A stretch of 64,000 nucleotides of DNA, from the NCBI GenBank assembly GCA_965220855.1, contig CBDCQY010000001.1, positions 930,001 to 994,000 of the forward strand. The letters are read 5' to 3'. The stretch is from Bin95 sp965220855 (GTDB lineage Bacteria; Pseudomonadota; Alphaproteobacteria; Bin95). Below, piece by piece: positions 8,256-17,413 of this stretch (the first letter of the stretch is position 1; each line of letters starts with the position of its first letter). Made by a program: the position numbers and the translations under genes. A model generated the notes under the pieces. It had not been told where the DNA came from. It was given only the letters and a program-made list of their open reading frames with translations, and did not search any database.

Positions 8256-11200
8256 CGAGCGGTTCATCCACGGAGACATTTGCGCTTGAGACGCGGGCGG
8301 AACAGTTGAATTTTCTGTCCGGCGCGGATGCTTTGCGTCGCGGGGAGACGGACCTCCTGGAGATCGGCAGCGGCTCTGCGACGGATGCGGTTTCGGGGTC
8401 GGAGACGACGCGCGTCGGCGGCAATCTGAGAGAGAAGGTGGAGGGTGACCGGACGATTTCTCTGGATCGTCTGGAGACGGAGGTGGAAGGCAAGCTGACG
8501 CTGGATCTGTCGGCTGACACGACGCTGCTTGGCGGTGTGATGACGGACTTGCAGGCCGGGGCGGTGTTTGTGGGCGCCGGGATGAGCGACGATCTGATCG
8601 TTGGCGCGGGGATGCGCGTGACCTTGCCGGTGGATTTCTGGCACACGCGTCTGATCGGGATGGAGGAGAAGGTCGGTACGGCTGCGGCGGATGTTGCGCT
8701 TCTTGAGTTGTATTATCTGGCGTTTGAGCGCGAGTACAAGACGGGTCTGCATGCCGCTGCTGCGGCGAGTTTCACGGGTCAGATCAATGTGACGACGGCG
8801 GCGGGCTTCATGCAGCTGACGCGGGTTTCGATGGGGGTTCGGGATCTGTCTCAGACGGCAGCGGCGGGTGAGGGCGGCCAGCCGGGCGGAGGGGCGACGC
8901 CGCCTTCGAATGCGGCGGCGAACACGGGCGCGGCAGCGGCGAGCGGGGCGACGACGGCGGGTTCCGGCGCGTTGGTTACGGCGCGCGGGGCGTCGGACAT
9001 GGGCGATTTCGAGGATATCGGGGCGCTGGAGGATATTCGGCACACCTTTGACGATCAGGACGCGATTCTGGAGCTTGAGGAGGCTCGGGTTGCGGTGGAG
9101 CGTTCGGAGCAGCTACAGGACAGCTTGCGTCTTGCGGACCTTGAGGATGTCGGGGACCTTGAGGATGTGCGCGGGATTGACGACGCGGCGACGACGGGCG
9201 ACGACACGAACGCGACGCGTCATTTCGATGCGAGTCCGGAGATTGTCGGGGAGCCTCGCGAGCTTCAGGGTGACGATCTTGCGCGTTGGCAGGAGTTGAA
9301 TGACGACGCGAACTGGATGGAGGACATATTTGGCGAGACGATGATGCGGGCGGAGGATTTTGAGAATTCGACCTCTGTGGATGCCCCTGTGGGGGCTGCG
9401 AATCAGAACCCGGTTGTCATCGAGCAGAACCCCGAGTGGGTTCAGACGCTGACGATCGACGAATATCGTCAAAGGCTCAACATTCCCGAAGGTTGGAACT
9501 TTGGAGATCAACGGCAGGCCTTTTATAACGATTATCAAGACTTTCTCAAAGACCTCACTCCCGGTTCGTCCATATTGCGCGATGCCCACAATTCGGCGGC
9601 GGATATCCCTGTCACACAGTTTGAAAATCTTCCCGCAAGTTGGACCGATGATATCACCTTCGCCACCGACACCCCGACCGGCACGGACTATTACAACAAG
9701 ATTGTAGAGATGGAGGCGCTGGCGCGCCAGTCCGGCGACACGGTGAAGGCCGATTATCTTGCGGGTGTATTGGCCAACATCGACGCGCAGCAGATGCAGA
9801 TCTACGCTGACGCGCGTGCAGCAGCCGACGAAATGAGGCCGCTGGGCCAAGTCCCCTTTCCGGAAAATACCAATACGCAGCAGATGATGGAAAATTTGGA
9901 TCTGCGGCTGCAGCAATTGGGAGATGAGCAAGCAGACATACTTGCCAACCCAAATTACGCGACCGATCCGGAGCTCCAAAGGAGATTTGAGGAAGTTACC
10001 GCGCAGACAGCCGTATATAATATTTCGAAATGGCGTATTGAGGAGGGATATAATCCGACTTTCAGTCTCTCCGAGTATGTGGCCCTGTCTGGCAGTAATT
10101 ATGCCGGGACAGATGAGTTACATAAATTCGAAGCAATTTTGGATGCGCAGGATAACGTCACGCTCATATTCGGCGACGCCACAATCAATCTGAACGATGC
10201 TCGACGCATCAATTTTGAAGAAGCTCGGCGCGGCAGAGGGTTGGAAGATTTTGAATTTGCAGAATATGTGGCGACGAGCCATGACGAGATGATGCAGGCG
10301 ATGAATGACAGTCAGCCGGGTGCGTCGATCCTTATGGACGCGAGAGCCGACTTTGAGTCGATCGTGGACACGCAATGGGATGCTTTGGATTCCAACCTTC
10401 TGGATCGGTATGGATATTTGGACGATGCGGGGAATTTGAAGCCGGGGTATCAGGAGGCCGCCGACGCCAACCCTCTCAATAAAGTTATCATTTTGCAGGA
10501 TATGGAAAAACAGGCGCGTGCTGCCGGAGATCACAGGACCGCCGATATGGTGGGCGGCATTTTGATGAATATAGACGCCCAAATCAAGAGTCGCTGGGAA
10601 GCGGCAACCAGCGTCGTCGATCAGATTTATACGCGGGCGCTGGCGACGCCGTTTGGGGCGAGCCCAGAAAATTTGACGGATCTTCAGACGCGCCTTGCCA
10701 CGGACTTGCGGTTCCATGCGGACATGCGAGAGAAGGTGAGGGCGGCGATGTTCGATGAATATGGCGAGTTTGTGGGCGATGCGCATCAGCTGAAAATGAT
10801 CGATCTTGAAATAGAGGTGAACCGGGTAGCGGCGGACCGGATTGCGGACGGCGTCGATCCGAGAGCATGGGTGGAGGAATGTGTGCGCCTGGCGCAGCGG
10901 GGCGTCGATGATATGGATGAATTGAAAGAAATTTGGGAAATTTATGTTGACGTCATGGCGCGAATGGATATTCCGGTGGCGGCTTTCGACCCGGATGCGC
11001 CATTTGTGCCGATCAGATTCGCGCCGTCGGTGGGTGAGGATGTCGATCCGCTTCCGGGATTGCCGGGCGGGGGAGGGCTGGAAGACCCGTTCCTCGACGT
11101 CGACAACCGGCCGGCTGCGCCCCTGCCGTCGGACGCCGGGCGGGGGAATGAGGATGTGCTGGACGATGTGGTGAGGTCGGGCAATGCCGGCCTCGATCCG

Positions 11201-12766
11201 TCGGCGGAGGACACGCTGCATGCCAGCAACTTGCCGGACGACGAGATTCGCCAGCAGCTGAGCATCGACCAGCGCGCGCTGTCGATGGAGAGCCTGGAGG
11301 AGGCGGAGGGCGGGACCTACGGGACGACCGGCGGCGGCGTGCTCGATATCGAGAATCGTCTGCCCTCGCCCGGAGATACGGGTGAGGCGGGGGGAAACCG
11401 CGGGGCCGATATCGGCGGGTCGGCGGAGCTGGCGGATGACGAGTATGGGGTCGTTGGCGAGCGGGAAAGTGTTTTGAGATATCCGGTTTTTGACCCCGTT
11501 ACGGGGAAGTATATGGTGGACGAGAACGGGGACCGTATTTATCGTTCCACGGAAGATTTTAGCCTCAGGAATATCCGCGATCCCTCGGAATATGTTCCGG
11601 GCGAGAGATATGGAAATCTTTCGCAATCGGACCTGCAGCGCTACCAGGAACAGTGGAAGAAGATGGGGATGAAGGCGGATTTCGAACATCGATGGATATT
11701 GGACCTCGATGGCGCGAACGACCCCGCGCGCATCGACTGGGACGGCCCCGGGAGCAGCAGCCTGTCCGTTACGGACCAGGAGAAGAATTATTGGGAATCG
11801 GCCTCCCCTTACAATTACTGGCTGGCCGGCAAGGCCGAAACGCCGGGCGGCTCCCAGTCTTTGGATGTCGATGTGGACACCTATCGGCGGCTGGGTGGGG
11901 GTGGCGGCGGTGCGCCGACGGATGCGGATCCGGGCGTGTATAGCCAGCTGAACCAGTCCACGGCGACGAACCGGTTCGGCTCTCCGGCGCCGGCGAGCGC
12001 GGACGATATGGGGGATTACGCCCAGATCAGATCGACGATCAACGAGAATATCGACCCGTCGGACATTTGCCGTGTTCCGGAGGAGCCGGCCGGGCTGCTG
12101 AGCGATGCGACGGTGACGCGAGGGGGCGGCAATTTCGATTCTGTGGAGGATATCGAGAATATGGAGGGCGCGGAGATCGTGAGGGGGATCGAGGGCGATC
12201 CGCCGGCCGAGCCCGTAGCGCCGGCGCAGACGCGGCCGGCGCAGAAGCGGAAGAAGAGGATCACCTTCGAACGAATGGCGGATGTCATTGTGTACCAAGC
12301 GAACCAGAACCCTCAGCACCTGGACTCAAATGTCGGTTCGCCCTATGTGGATGGGAATTGGGCTAATGCCGTTGTCCCGGTTCCGAAGCCGGATGAACTG
12401 GAACTCGAAGTCAGGGCGGAATACAGCTTCGACGCCGGCCCGGGCGGCGGCGGAAGGAGCCGGCTTGCGAGCGGCAACGATCTGTCGTCATTGGCTCCGC
12501 CGATGGCGAGCGACGGGACGATCGGCGATATGGAAGGGCTCAATCGGGCGATCTCGGAAACGCGGGAGAGCCGGGATGCCATGACCTTCAGGGACAAGAT
12601 GTCGCAATTTCTGACGATGACGACGTGGGTTCTGGAGGACATTGCCACGAAATTCAGGCGCCCATAGCGGGCTGGGGCTTGCGATGACACGGATGCAGCG
12701 AAGGTCGCCGAACCGGCGGCGGGAGAGGAAGAGATGAGCACGACCTATGAGGCGCGCCTGCATCCG
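8186..12766. repeat. Tandem duplication, copy 2 (needle protein plus hub start)
   Basis: This is the second copy of the unit at 3546-8084. The offset grows from 4640 to 4682 bases because of small insertions, one near base 12240. The copy ends 33 bases into the intact second hub gene, exactly where copy 1 ends in the hub remnant. Confidence 0.85.
8252..12667 (+). CDS. Giant needle-domain protein, copy 2 (candidate effector carrier)
   Basis: This 1471-residue twin of the preceding giant protein has an almost identical needle-like N-terminus (residues 1-415) and C-terminal tail (from ~914). The core at ~417-912 is strongly divergent apart from a conserved block centred on YYNKIV, with ALARQSGDTVKADYLAGVL. 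The core again shows two related units; the second has MVGGILMNIDAQ and MFDEYGEFVGDAHQLKMIDL, matching positions in copy 1. Near residue 1330 it has a small Lys/Arg-rich insertion (RPAQKRKKR) that copy 1 lacks. It starts at ATG 8252, overlapping the hub remnant stop. The pattern suggests a constant delivery frame with a variable payload. Function is unproven. Confidence 0.62.
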   Translation: MTSGSSTETFALETRAEQLNFLSGADALRRGETDLLEIGSGSATDAVSGSETTRVGGNLREKVEGDRTISLDRLETEVEGKLTLDLSADTTLLGGVMTDLQAGAVFVGAGMSDDLIVGAGMRVTLPVDFWHTRLIGMEEKVGTAAADVALLELYYLAFEREYKTGLHAAAAASFTGQINVTTAAGFMQLTRVSMGVRDLSQTAAAGEGGQPGGGATPPSNAAANTGAAAASGATTAGSGALVTARGASDMGDFEDIGALEDIRHTFDDQDAILELEEARVAVERSEQLQDSLRLADLEDVGDLEDVRGIDDAATTGDDTNATRHFDASPEIVGEPRELQGDDLARWQELNDDANWMEDIFGETMMRAEDFENSTSVDAPVGAANQNPVVIEQNPEWVQTLTIDEYRQRLNIPEGWNFGDQRQAFYNDYQDFLKDLTPGSSILRDAHNSAADIPVTQFENLPASWTDDITFATDTPTGTDYYNKIVEMEALARQSGDTVKADYLAGVLANIDAQQMQIYADARAAADEMRPLGQVPFPENTNTQQMMENLDLRLQQLGDEQADILANPNYATDPELQRRFEEVTAQTAVYNISKWRIEEGYNPTFSLSEYVALSGSNYAGTDELHKFEAILDAQDNVTLIFGDATINLNDARRINFEEARRGRGLEDFEFAEYVATSHDEMMQAMNDSQPGASILMDARADFESIVDTQWDALDSNLLDRYGYLDDAGNLKPGYQEAADANPLNKVIILQDMEKQARAAGDHRTADMVGGILMNIDAQIKSRWEAATSVVDQIYTRALATPFGASPENLTDLQTRLATDLRFHADMREKVRAAMFDEYGEFVGDAHQLKMIDLEIEVNRVAADRIADGVDPRAWVEECVRLAQRGVDDMDELKEIWEIYVDVMARMDIPVAAFDPDAPFVPIRFAPSVGEDVDPLPGLPGGGGLEDPFLDVDNRPAAPLPSDAGRGNEDVLDDVVRSGNAGLDPSAEDTLHASNLPDDEIRQQLSIDQRALSMESLEEAEGGTYGTTGGGVLDIENRLPSPGDTGEAGGNRGADIGGSAELADDEYGVVGERESVLRYPVFDPVTGKYMVDENGDRIYRSTEDFSLRNIRDPSEYVPGERYGNLSQSDLQRYQEQWKKMGMKADFEHRWILDLDGANDPARIDWDGPGSSSLSVTDQEKNYWESASPYNYWLAGKAETPGGSQSLDVDVDTYRRLGGGGGGAPTDADPGVYSQLNQSTATNRFGSPAPASADDMGDYAQIRSTINENIDPSDICRVPEEPAGLLSDATVTRGGGNFDSVEDIENMEGAEIVRGIEGDPPAEPVAPAQTRPAQKRKKRITFERMADVIVYQANQNPQHLDSNVGSPYVDGNWANAVVPVPKPDELELEVRAEYSFDAGPGGGGRSRLASGNDLSSLAPPMASDGTIGDMEGLNRAISETRESRDAMTFRDKMSQFLTMTTWVLEDIATKFRRP

Positions 12767-14293
12767 CTCGGGAAGCCGGCCGACATGGTGGTGGTCCGGC
12801 AGTTCACGCTCGTGGAGCCCCAGCATGGCGGCTGGGTGGCCGATGTGGCGGTCGATCCGCCCAGCGCAATCTCCAGGTCGGTGGAACAGACCTACGGCAT
12901 GGCCATGTCTTCGGGCTTTGCGCCGGGCGCTCCGGTGGTGTTGCGGCTCATTTCTTCGGATTCCGAGACCAACTCCGCGATCACCGTGCAAACCTGGCCT
13001 TCCATGGTCATGCGGGTGATCACAGTCAAAACGAAAACTCCGGGCGTGATGGCTTATTCGGTGCGGCTCTGCGATCCGTTGCGGATCGTTGCGCAGCTGC
13101 CGATCTGGGGCGTCTTCAAGACGGCGTCCGCAGGCGCGATGGTCGGCGGCGCGATTACGCTCGCCCTTGGCGGGGACGGGGCCGCCACGCTGACCCCGAC
13201 CCTGCCGGGGATGCCGACGGTCACCATCACGGAGAGACTTCGCGAGGCCATCGACGAAATTCCATTCTCGATCGCCGCCGGCGCGCCGTTTGCATACTGG
13301 CTTGCCGACTTTCTGGCGCGGCTGGGCGCGCGCCTGGAATATAGAGCGGACAAGGACGGCAGCGTGACGTTGACCATCACCGACAGCGTGTCCACCGAAG
13401 AGGCCGCAGCGATGACGCTCACAGACAGTGGCGACCCCGGCTGGACCAGCATGCGGCTCGTCAAGATGGACAATAGCAGCGGCGCGCTGGATCGGGCCTC
13501 GATGCTGGACAATGTGACGACGGGAGATGCGCTCCGGATCGGCTTCGGCGCGACGGTGGACCAGATCATCGAGGCGGCGCACATCAATCTGGACGAAGCG
13601 GCGGTGCGGGCCGACTTCTTCCGGAAAAGGGAAAACGCGGAGGCCGGAGCGGTGCATTTCGTCAGCTCGCGTCCGGTGCTGCATCCCTGGTCGAAAGTGT
13701 CGTTCACGAACAAGACCGTCCTCGGAACCCAGAACTGGCAAGCCGGCAGTGTCTCCCATTACTTCAAGAGCAGCGCCTATTATAATCTGGCCACCATGTA
13801 CAAGACCGCGCAGAGCTGGCACCCCGTCGGTCCGGAGGACACAGGCGATATCTATGTTCCGGCGATCGTGGACGATGGCGTCTCGACGGAAGTGGGCAAG
13901 CCGGTGCCGCGCGACCGCGAAGGCCGCATTCCGGTCCGGTTTCCGTTCTTGACGCCGCCAGCGCCGAGCGAAACGACGGACTCCACCGAGACGACAGAAT
14001 CCACCGACGAGTCGACCGAGGCGACCTGGGCCGGGCCGGTGGTCTCGCTTCCGGTTTCCGAACCGATGGGCGGCGGCACGCACGGCTTTCTGCCGGCCCA
14101 TCGACAGGGCGACCCCTGCCGGGTCGCCGTGCGCAGCCCGTTCTACGCCGAGATCATCGGCTTCGGCTATCGCGACGATCAGCGGGTGGCCGAGAGCCTG
14201 GTTGACGCCACCGCCGGCATTGTCGTGCGCCGGGACAGCGAGGGCTGGAAGGGCGTGGTGTTTCGCCCCAACACAGAGAACGGAGCCGCGTAA
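12734..14293 (+). CDS. VgrG-like hub protein, needle-less
   Basis: This 519-residue paralogue of the hub at 1305 starts at ATG 12734 after GAGAGGAAGAG. The first ~390 residues form the hub part, including LPIWGVFKTASAG, the counterpart of RPIWGAYRGESAG in the first hub. An OB-like segment starts at DREGRIPVRFPF, corresponding to the GRV-V-F segment of VgrG. A short Thr/Ser/Glu linker replaces the EF-hand insert of the first hub. SEPMGGGTHGFLPAHRQGD closes the OB fold. The protein ends about 70 residues later without the VgrG needle, which is presumably supplied in trans by the separate needle genes. The adaptor gene follows 3 bases after the stop. Confidence 0.74.
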   Translation: MSTTYEARLHPLGKPADMVVVRQFTLVEPQHGGWVADVAVDPPSAISRSVEQTYGMAMSSGFAPGAPVVLRLISSDSETNSAITVQTWPSMVMRVITVKTKTPGVMAYSVRLCDPLRIVAQLPIWGVFKTASAGAMVGGAITLALGGDGAATLTPTLPGMPTVTITERLREAIDEIPFSIAAGAPFAYWLADFLARLGARLEYRADKDGSVTLTITDSVSTEEAAAMTLTDSGDPGWTSMRLVKMDNSSGALDRASMLDNVTTGDALRIGFGATVDQIIEAAHINLDEAAVRADFFRKRENAEAGAVHFVSSRPVLHPWSKVSFTNKTVLGTQNWQAGSVSHYFKSSAYYNLATMYKTAQSWHPVGPEDTGDIYVPAIVDDGVSTEVGKPVPRDREGRIPVRFPFLTPPAPSETTDSTETTESTDESTEATWAGPVVSLPVSEPMGGGTHGFLPAHRQGDPCRVAVRSPFYAEIIGFGYRDDQRVAESLVDATAGIVVRRDSEGWKGVVFRPNTENGAA

Positions 14294-14296
14294 GCG

Positions 14297-16765
14297 ATGG
14301 CCGAAGGGCGCACATTCGTCTATCCGCAGGCGATCGGCTTCGGGGCCCGGCCGGTCGATATGCCCGGACGGGGCGCGGTGCTGTGCGCGTCGGCCTTCTT
14401 CGCTTTCCGGCTTTCCGATGGCCAGCCGGTGCGCCCGGCCGAATGGTATCAGGCGGTGTCCCTCCATGGCGGCGCCAACGCCATCCCGGACACCATGGCG
14501 CCATTGCCGGGGGCGGAACTTCTGGTGCTGGGCGCGACGCCGCCGGTCGAGGGCCGGGAGCGCGAAGCCTTCGTCAGTTGCGGGTCGATCCTGAAGCATT
14601 TCACGCTCTATCCCGACCCGGATGCTCCGGGGGCGCCGGTGGTTGCGGATGCGACTGCGGCGATTTGGCACCGCGAGGCGAATCCGATCGGGCGCGGAGG
14701 TCCGGATGACAACCGTCCGCCATTGATCCTGGACCGCCAGGATGCGCAAAGCCCGCTCTGGCTCGGTCCGACGCCTTTCGATCATCCGGCGCGCCTCCGG
14801 CTGGTCGGGATTCCCGACGAGAAATCCGGCGCCGGCTGGCCGTCGGAGGCCGATCCTAAGGTTTTTCACGATGCGCATGAGGCCTTCCGAGGCGAGGCGC
14901 TCTATGCGGGCGAACCGCTTGCGAGCGAAGGCGTGCTGGCCGGCCCCTGCATCGACCGGCTGCCGCCCTACCGCATTTCGATAACCTCCGGGCGCATGGA
15001 CGAGCGGTGGGTCACGGAGTCGGCGCGATTGCACAGCGTGATGCTGATTCCCGAGGCCGATCTCGCCGCCATGATCTGGCGCACGGCCATCGACCTCGGC
15101 GACGATGTACTGGGCGAATCGGTGATAGCCCTGATCGCCGCGCTGGAGGATGCGCAGACGGCGCCGAAGGACGAGATGCACTGGGCCGCTATCGCCATCG
15201 AGCGCTGGGGCGACCCGGCCCGCGCTCTCGACGACCGGCCACTGCTGCCGGCCGCGCTCGCCGCCGCGGTCACTCTGCCCTTCGCGCCACCGCCCGGAGG
15301 AGATCCGATCGAGGGCCGTATCGACGCGGCGCGGGAATGGATGCAGGGCGAGACCGGCCTGCCTGACGATAATCCGTTCGCTGAAGCGATGTCGAAGGAG
15401 GGCGGTGTCGGCGACGAGATGCGGGAAGCTGCGCTCGGCGGCGAGGAAGAACTGCCGGATGTCAATGACATCGGCGACATGGCGACGGCCGCTCTGGCGC
15501 GGGCCAAGCGCCGGCATGAGGAGGCGGGTTTTCCCGAACCCGATCTCGACAAGGCGCGTGAGCCGTCGCCGCGCGGGCCCGAGCTCGAGCAGGAGATCGC
15601 CAAGCGCTTGCGGGCGCCCTATCAGGCCCGCCAGGAGTTGGAGATCGTGCGCCAGATCTCCGCCGCCGAGCACGAACTGGCGCCCGATCCGGGCGAGATC
15701 CTGAACCGCCTCGCCGAGGCCCGGCGGCAGAGCCCGAACCCGCCGCTGCTGTGGCCGGCGATGACCGAGCCGGAAGCCGCCGAGTTCGGCTCCGCTGCGG
15801 CCAGCCGCTTGGCGACAGCGGATCCGGAGCGCCACATCGATATTTCGGGGGCGGCGGTAACGGAGCGGGCGTCCTTCACCGGCCGGCGCTTTCACGGACT
15901 GCTCGCCGAAGAGACGCTATGGCGAGACAGCACCTTCACCAATTGTCACTTCAGCGAAACCAGCTTCGCCGGGTCATCCTTCGAGAACTGCACCTTCGAC
16001 GACTGCACGTTCGAGCATGTCAACTTGTCGCGAACGACCTTCCAGGGAAACAGGTTTGCGCGCTGCACCTTCCGTGACTTGCAGTCGACCGAGCCGGTTT
16101 GGATGGAAAGCGAATTTCTCCATTGCGAGCTCGAGCGGGTGACGCTGATGGATGTTGCACTGCGGGCGCTGCGATTCGAACAAGGGCAGTGGAGCGAGGT
16201 GCAGCTGACTGAAGGACTGGCGGTCGAGATGACGCTGCGCGGCACGAATATGCGTGAAGTGACCTTCTCCAGTGTCCACGCGCCACACGCCCATTTCGAC
16301 CGCACTTCGATGTTCAAATTCTGGGCGCTCTCGAGAGGTTTTCCAGGCAGCACCTTCGAGCATGTCGAAGGGAAGACTTGTGGCTTCCTTTCGGAATGCT
16401 ACTTCAACGAAAGCCGATTGATCGGCTCACGCTTCGTCGAAACAGGATTCTCCGGCGCCAGTTTCGCAGAGGTCAAGATGGAAGATGGATGCGAGTTCGA
16501 GAGTTGCGACTTGAGTGGAGCGATATTCGCCAAAACCGACTTGCCAAGAACTCGCTTTACCCGTTGCAGCATGGCAACCAGCATCTGGCAGGATTCGCAG
16601 GCGCCGGAGGCCTGGTTCTTCGGGTCGGTACTGCGTGGCGTGAATTTCGGGAACACCGAATTGGCGCGCGCAGTGTTTGCCGATGCGGATTTGGAGGGCG
16701 TGAAATTCGATCCAGACCGCACCATTGGCGCCGACTTTCGCGGCACTATACTCGAAACTGCGTAG
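14297..16765 (+). CDS. DUF2169-pentapeptide repeat adaptor protein
   Basis: This 822-residue protein has an N-terminal DUF2169 domain (about residues 5-310) followed by a charged helical linker (~350-500). From ~525 to the end is a right-handed beta-helix of pentapeptide-type repeats (for example FENCTFDDCTFEHVNL), with Phe/Cys/Thr-rich five-residue periodicity. DUF2169 proteins are found in type VI clusters, and one in Agrobacterium is reported to be needed for loading of the Tde2 effector, so an adaptor or chaperone role for the neighbouring cargo is likely. The start ATG 14297 lies just after the hub stop, with GGAG upstream. It sits between the hub and the small needle genes. Confidence 0.8.
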   Translation: MAEGRTFVYPQAIGFGARPVDMPGRGAVLCASAFFAFRLSDGQPVRPAEWYQAVSLHGGANAIPDTMAPLPGAELLVLGATPPVEGREREAFVSCGSILKHFTLYPDPDAPGAPVVADATAAIWHREANPIGRGGPDDNRPPLILDRQDAQSPLWLGPTPFDHPARLRLVGIPDEKSGAGWPSEADPKVFHDAHEAFRGEALYAGEPLASEGVLAGPCIDRLPPYRISITSGRMDERWVTESARLHSVMLIPEADLAAMIWRTAIDLGDDVLGESVIALIAALEDAQTAPKDEMHWAAIAIERWGDPARALDDRPLLPAALAAAVTLPFAPPPGGDPIEGRIDAAREWMQGETGLPDDNPFAEAMSKEGGVGDEMREAALGGEEELPDVNDIGDMATAALARAKRRHEEAGFPEPDLDKAREPSPRGPELEQEIAKRLRAPYQARQELEIVRQISAAEHELAPDPGEILNRLAEARRQSPNPPLLWPAMTEPEAAEFGSAAASRLATADPERHIDISGAAVTERASFTGRRFHGLLAEETLWRDSTFTNCHFSETSFAGSSFENCTFDDCTFEHVNLSRTTFQGNRFARCTFRDLQSTEPVWMESEFLHCELERVTLMDVALRALRFEQGQWSEVQLTEGLAVEMTLRGTNMREVTFSSVHAPHAHFDRTSMFKFWALSRGFPGSTFEHVEGKTCGFLSECYFNESRLIGSRFVETGFSGASFAEVKMEDGCEFESCDLSGAIFAKTDLPRTRFTRCSMATSIWQDSQAPEAWFFGSVLRGVNFGNTELARAVFADADLEGVKFDPDRTIGADFRGTILETA

Positions 16766-16780
16766 CGAGAGGAGTTCTTC

Positions 16781-17410
16781 ATGGCCGAGGGTAATGGCAA
16801 CGGCAGCAGCTCCGATAACGCCACCGACAAGCTGTTTCGGCGGGAGAGTATCGTTACCGACATCGATCTTCGCGTCGATGTGGCGGATCAAATCTCCAAG
16901 ATTATTCTGGGGGACGAAGACGTTACACTCAACTCGACAGAAACGCATGTTCGTGGAGATATGACGACGAGACGCGGCAGCCGCAATCGCGAGGTAACGG
17001 GTAACTATGAGGACAAGGTCGATCATGCCGATACACGCATGGTCCAGCAGGCAATCAGGGAGGTTGCCAGGGGCGGCGTGGAGTTGCGCGCCGCGGTCGA
17101 ATCCGAAACGATCATGGGCGGCTCTTATAGCAACGCGATTATTGGTCCTTATCTGCGGCTGTGCGTATGGTCTGATTTTCTCGCTTGGGGCGGCTGGGTC
17201 GAAGCAGACCTGGCCCGGGTGGAGATAACCGAACTGATGATCCGCGCCCATATGGCTTATGCGCACGCTGCGGCGGTACGCATCACCAAGGCCAGCACGC
17301 TGATCGATGATTTTCAAGTGCGCCATGAGAGCTTCGGCGTTTTCGACGACAGCAAGACCACGGAAACGAACATCGGATCCCCCGGATCCGGCACAACGCT
17401 GGAGGCCTAG
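16781..17410 (+). CDS. Small stand-alone needle (gp5C/VgrG C-terminal-like) protein
   Basis: This 209-residue protein starts at ATG 16781 after GAGAGGAG. Residues ~45-90 show alternating short strands (HVRGDMTTRRG, then REVTGNYEDKVDHADT) like the V-x-G-N repeats of VgrG C-termini. The rest alternates Gly/Ala and beta-prone segments and matches the overall plan of the giant proteins' N-terminus. It ends in a polar Gly/Ser/Thr tail. It probably forms a trimeric spike segment between hub and tip. There is no catalytic motif. It lies 15 bases after the adaptor gene and 3 bases before a second small needle gene. Confidence 0.55.
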   Translation: MAEGNGNGSSSDNATDKLFRRESIVTDIDLRVDVADQISKIILGDEDVTLNSTETHVRGDMTTRRGSRNREVTGNYEDKVDHADTRMVQQAIREVARGGVELRAAVESETIMGGSYSNAIIGPYLRLCVWSDFLAWGGWVEADLARVEITELMIRAHMAYAHAAAVRITKASTLIDDFQVRHESFGVFDDSKTTETNIGSPGSGTTLEA

Positions 17411-17413
17411 ACG

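Noticed and set aside
10118..12319. Minus-strand open frame of about 730 codons opposite the second giant gene
   Set aside because: It repeats the same antisense composition seen opposite the first giant gene and has no start signal or motif.
12488..15895. Very long open frame on the minus strand (over 1100 codons) across the second hub and adaptor
   Set aside because: It is a mirror of GC-rich coding on the plus strand, is rich in Arg/His/Gly/Pro without domain motifs, and the plus-strand genes are clearly real.
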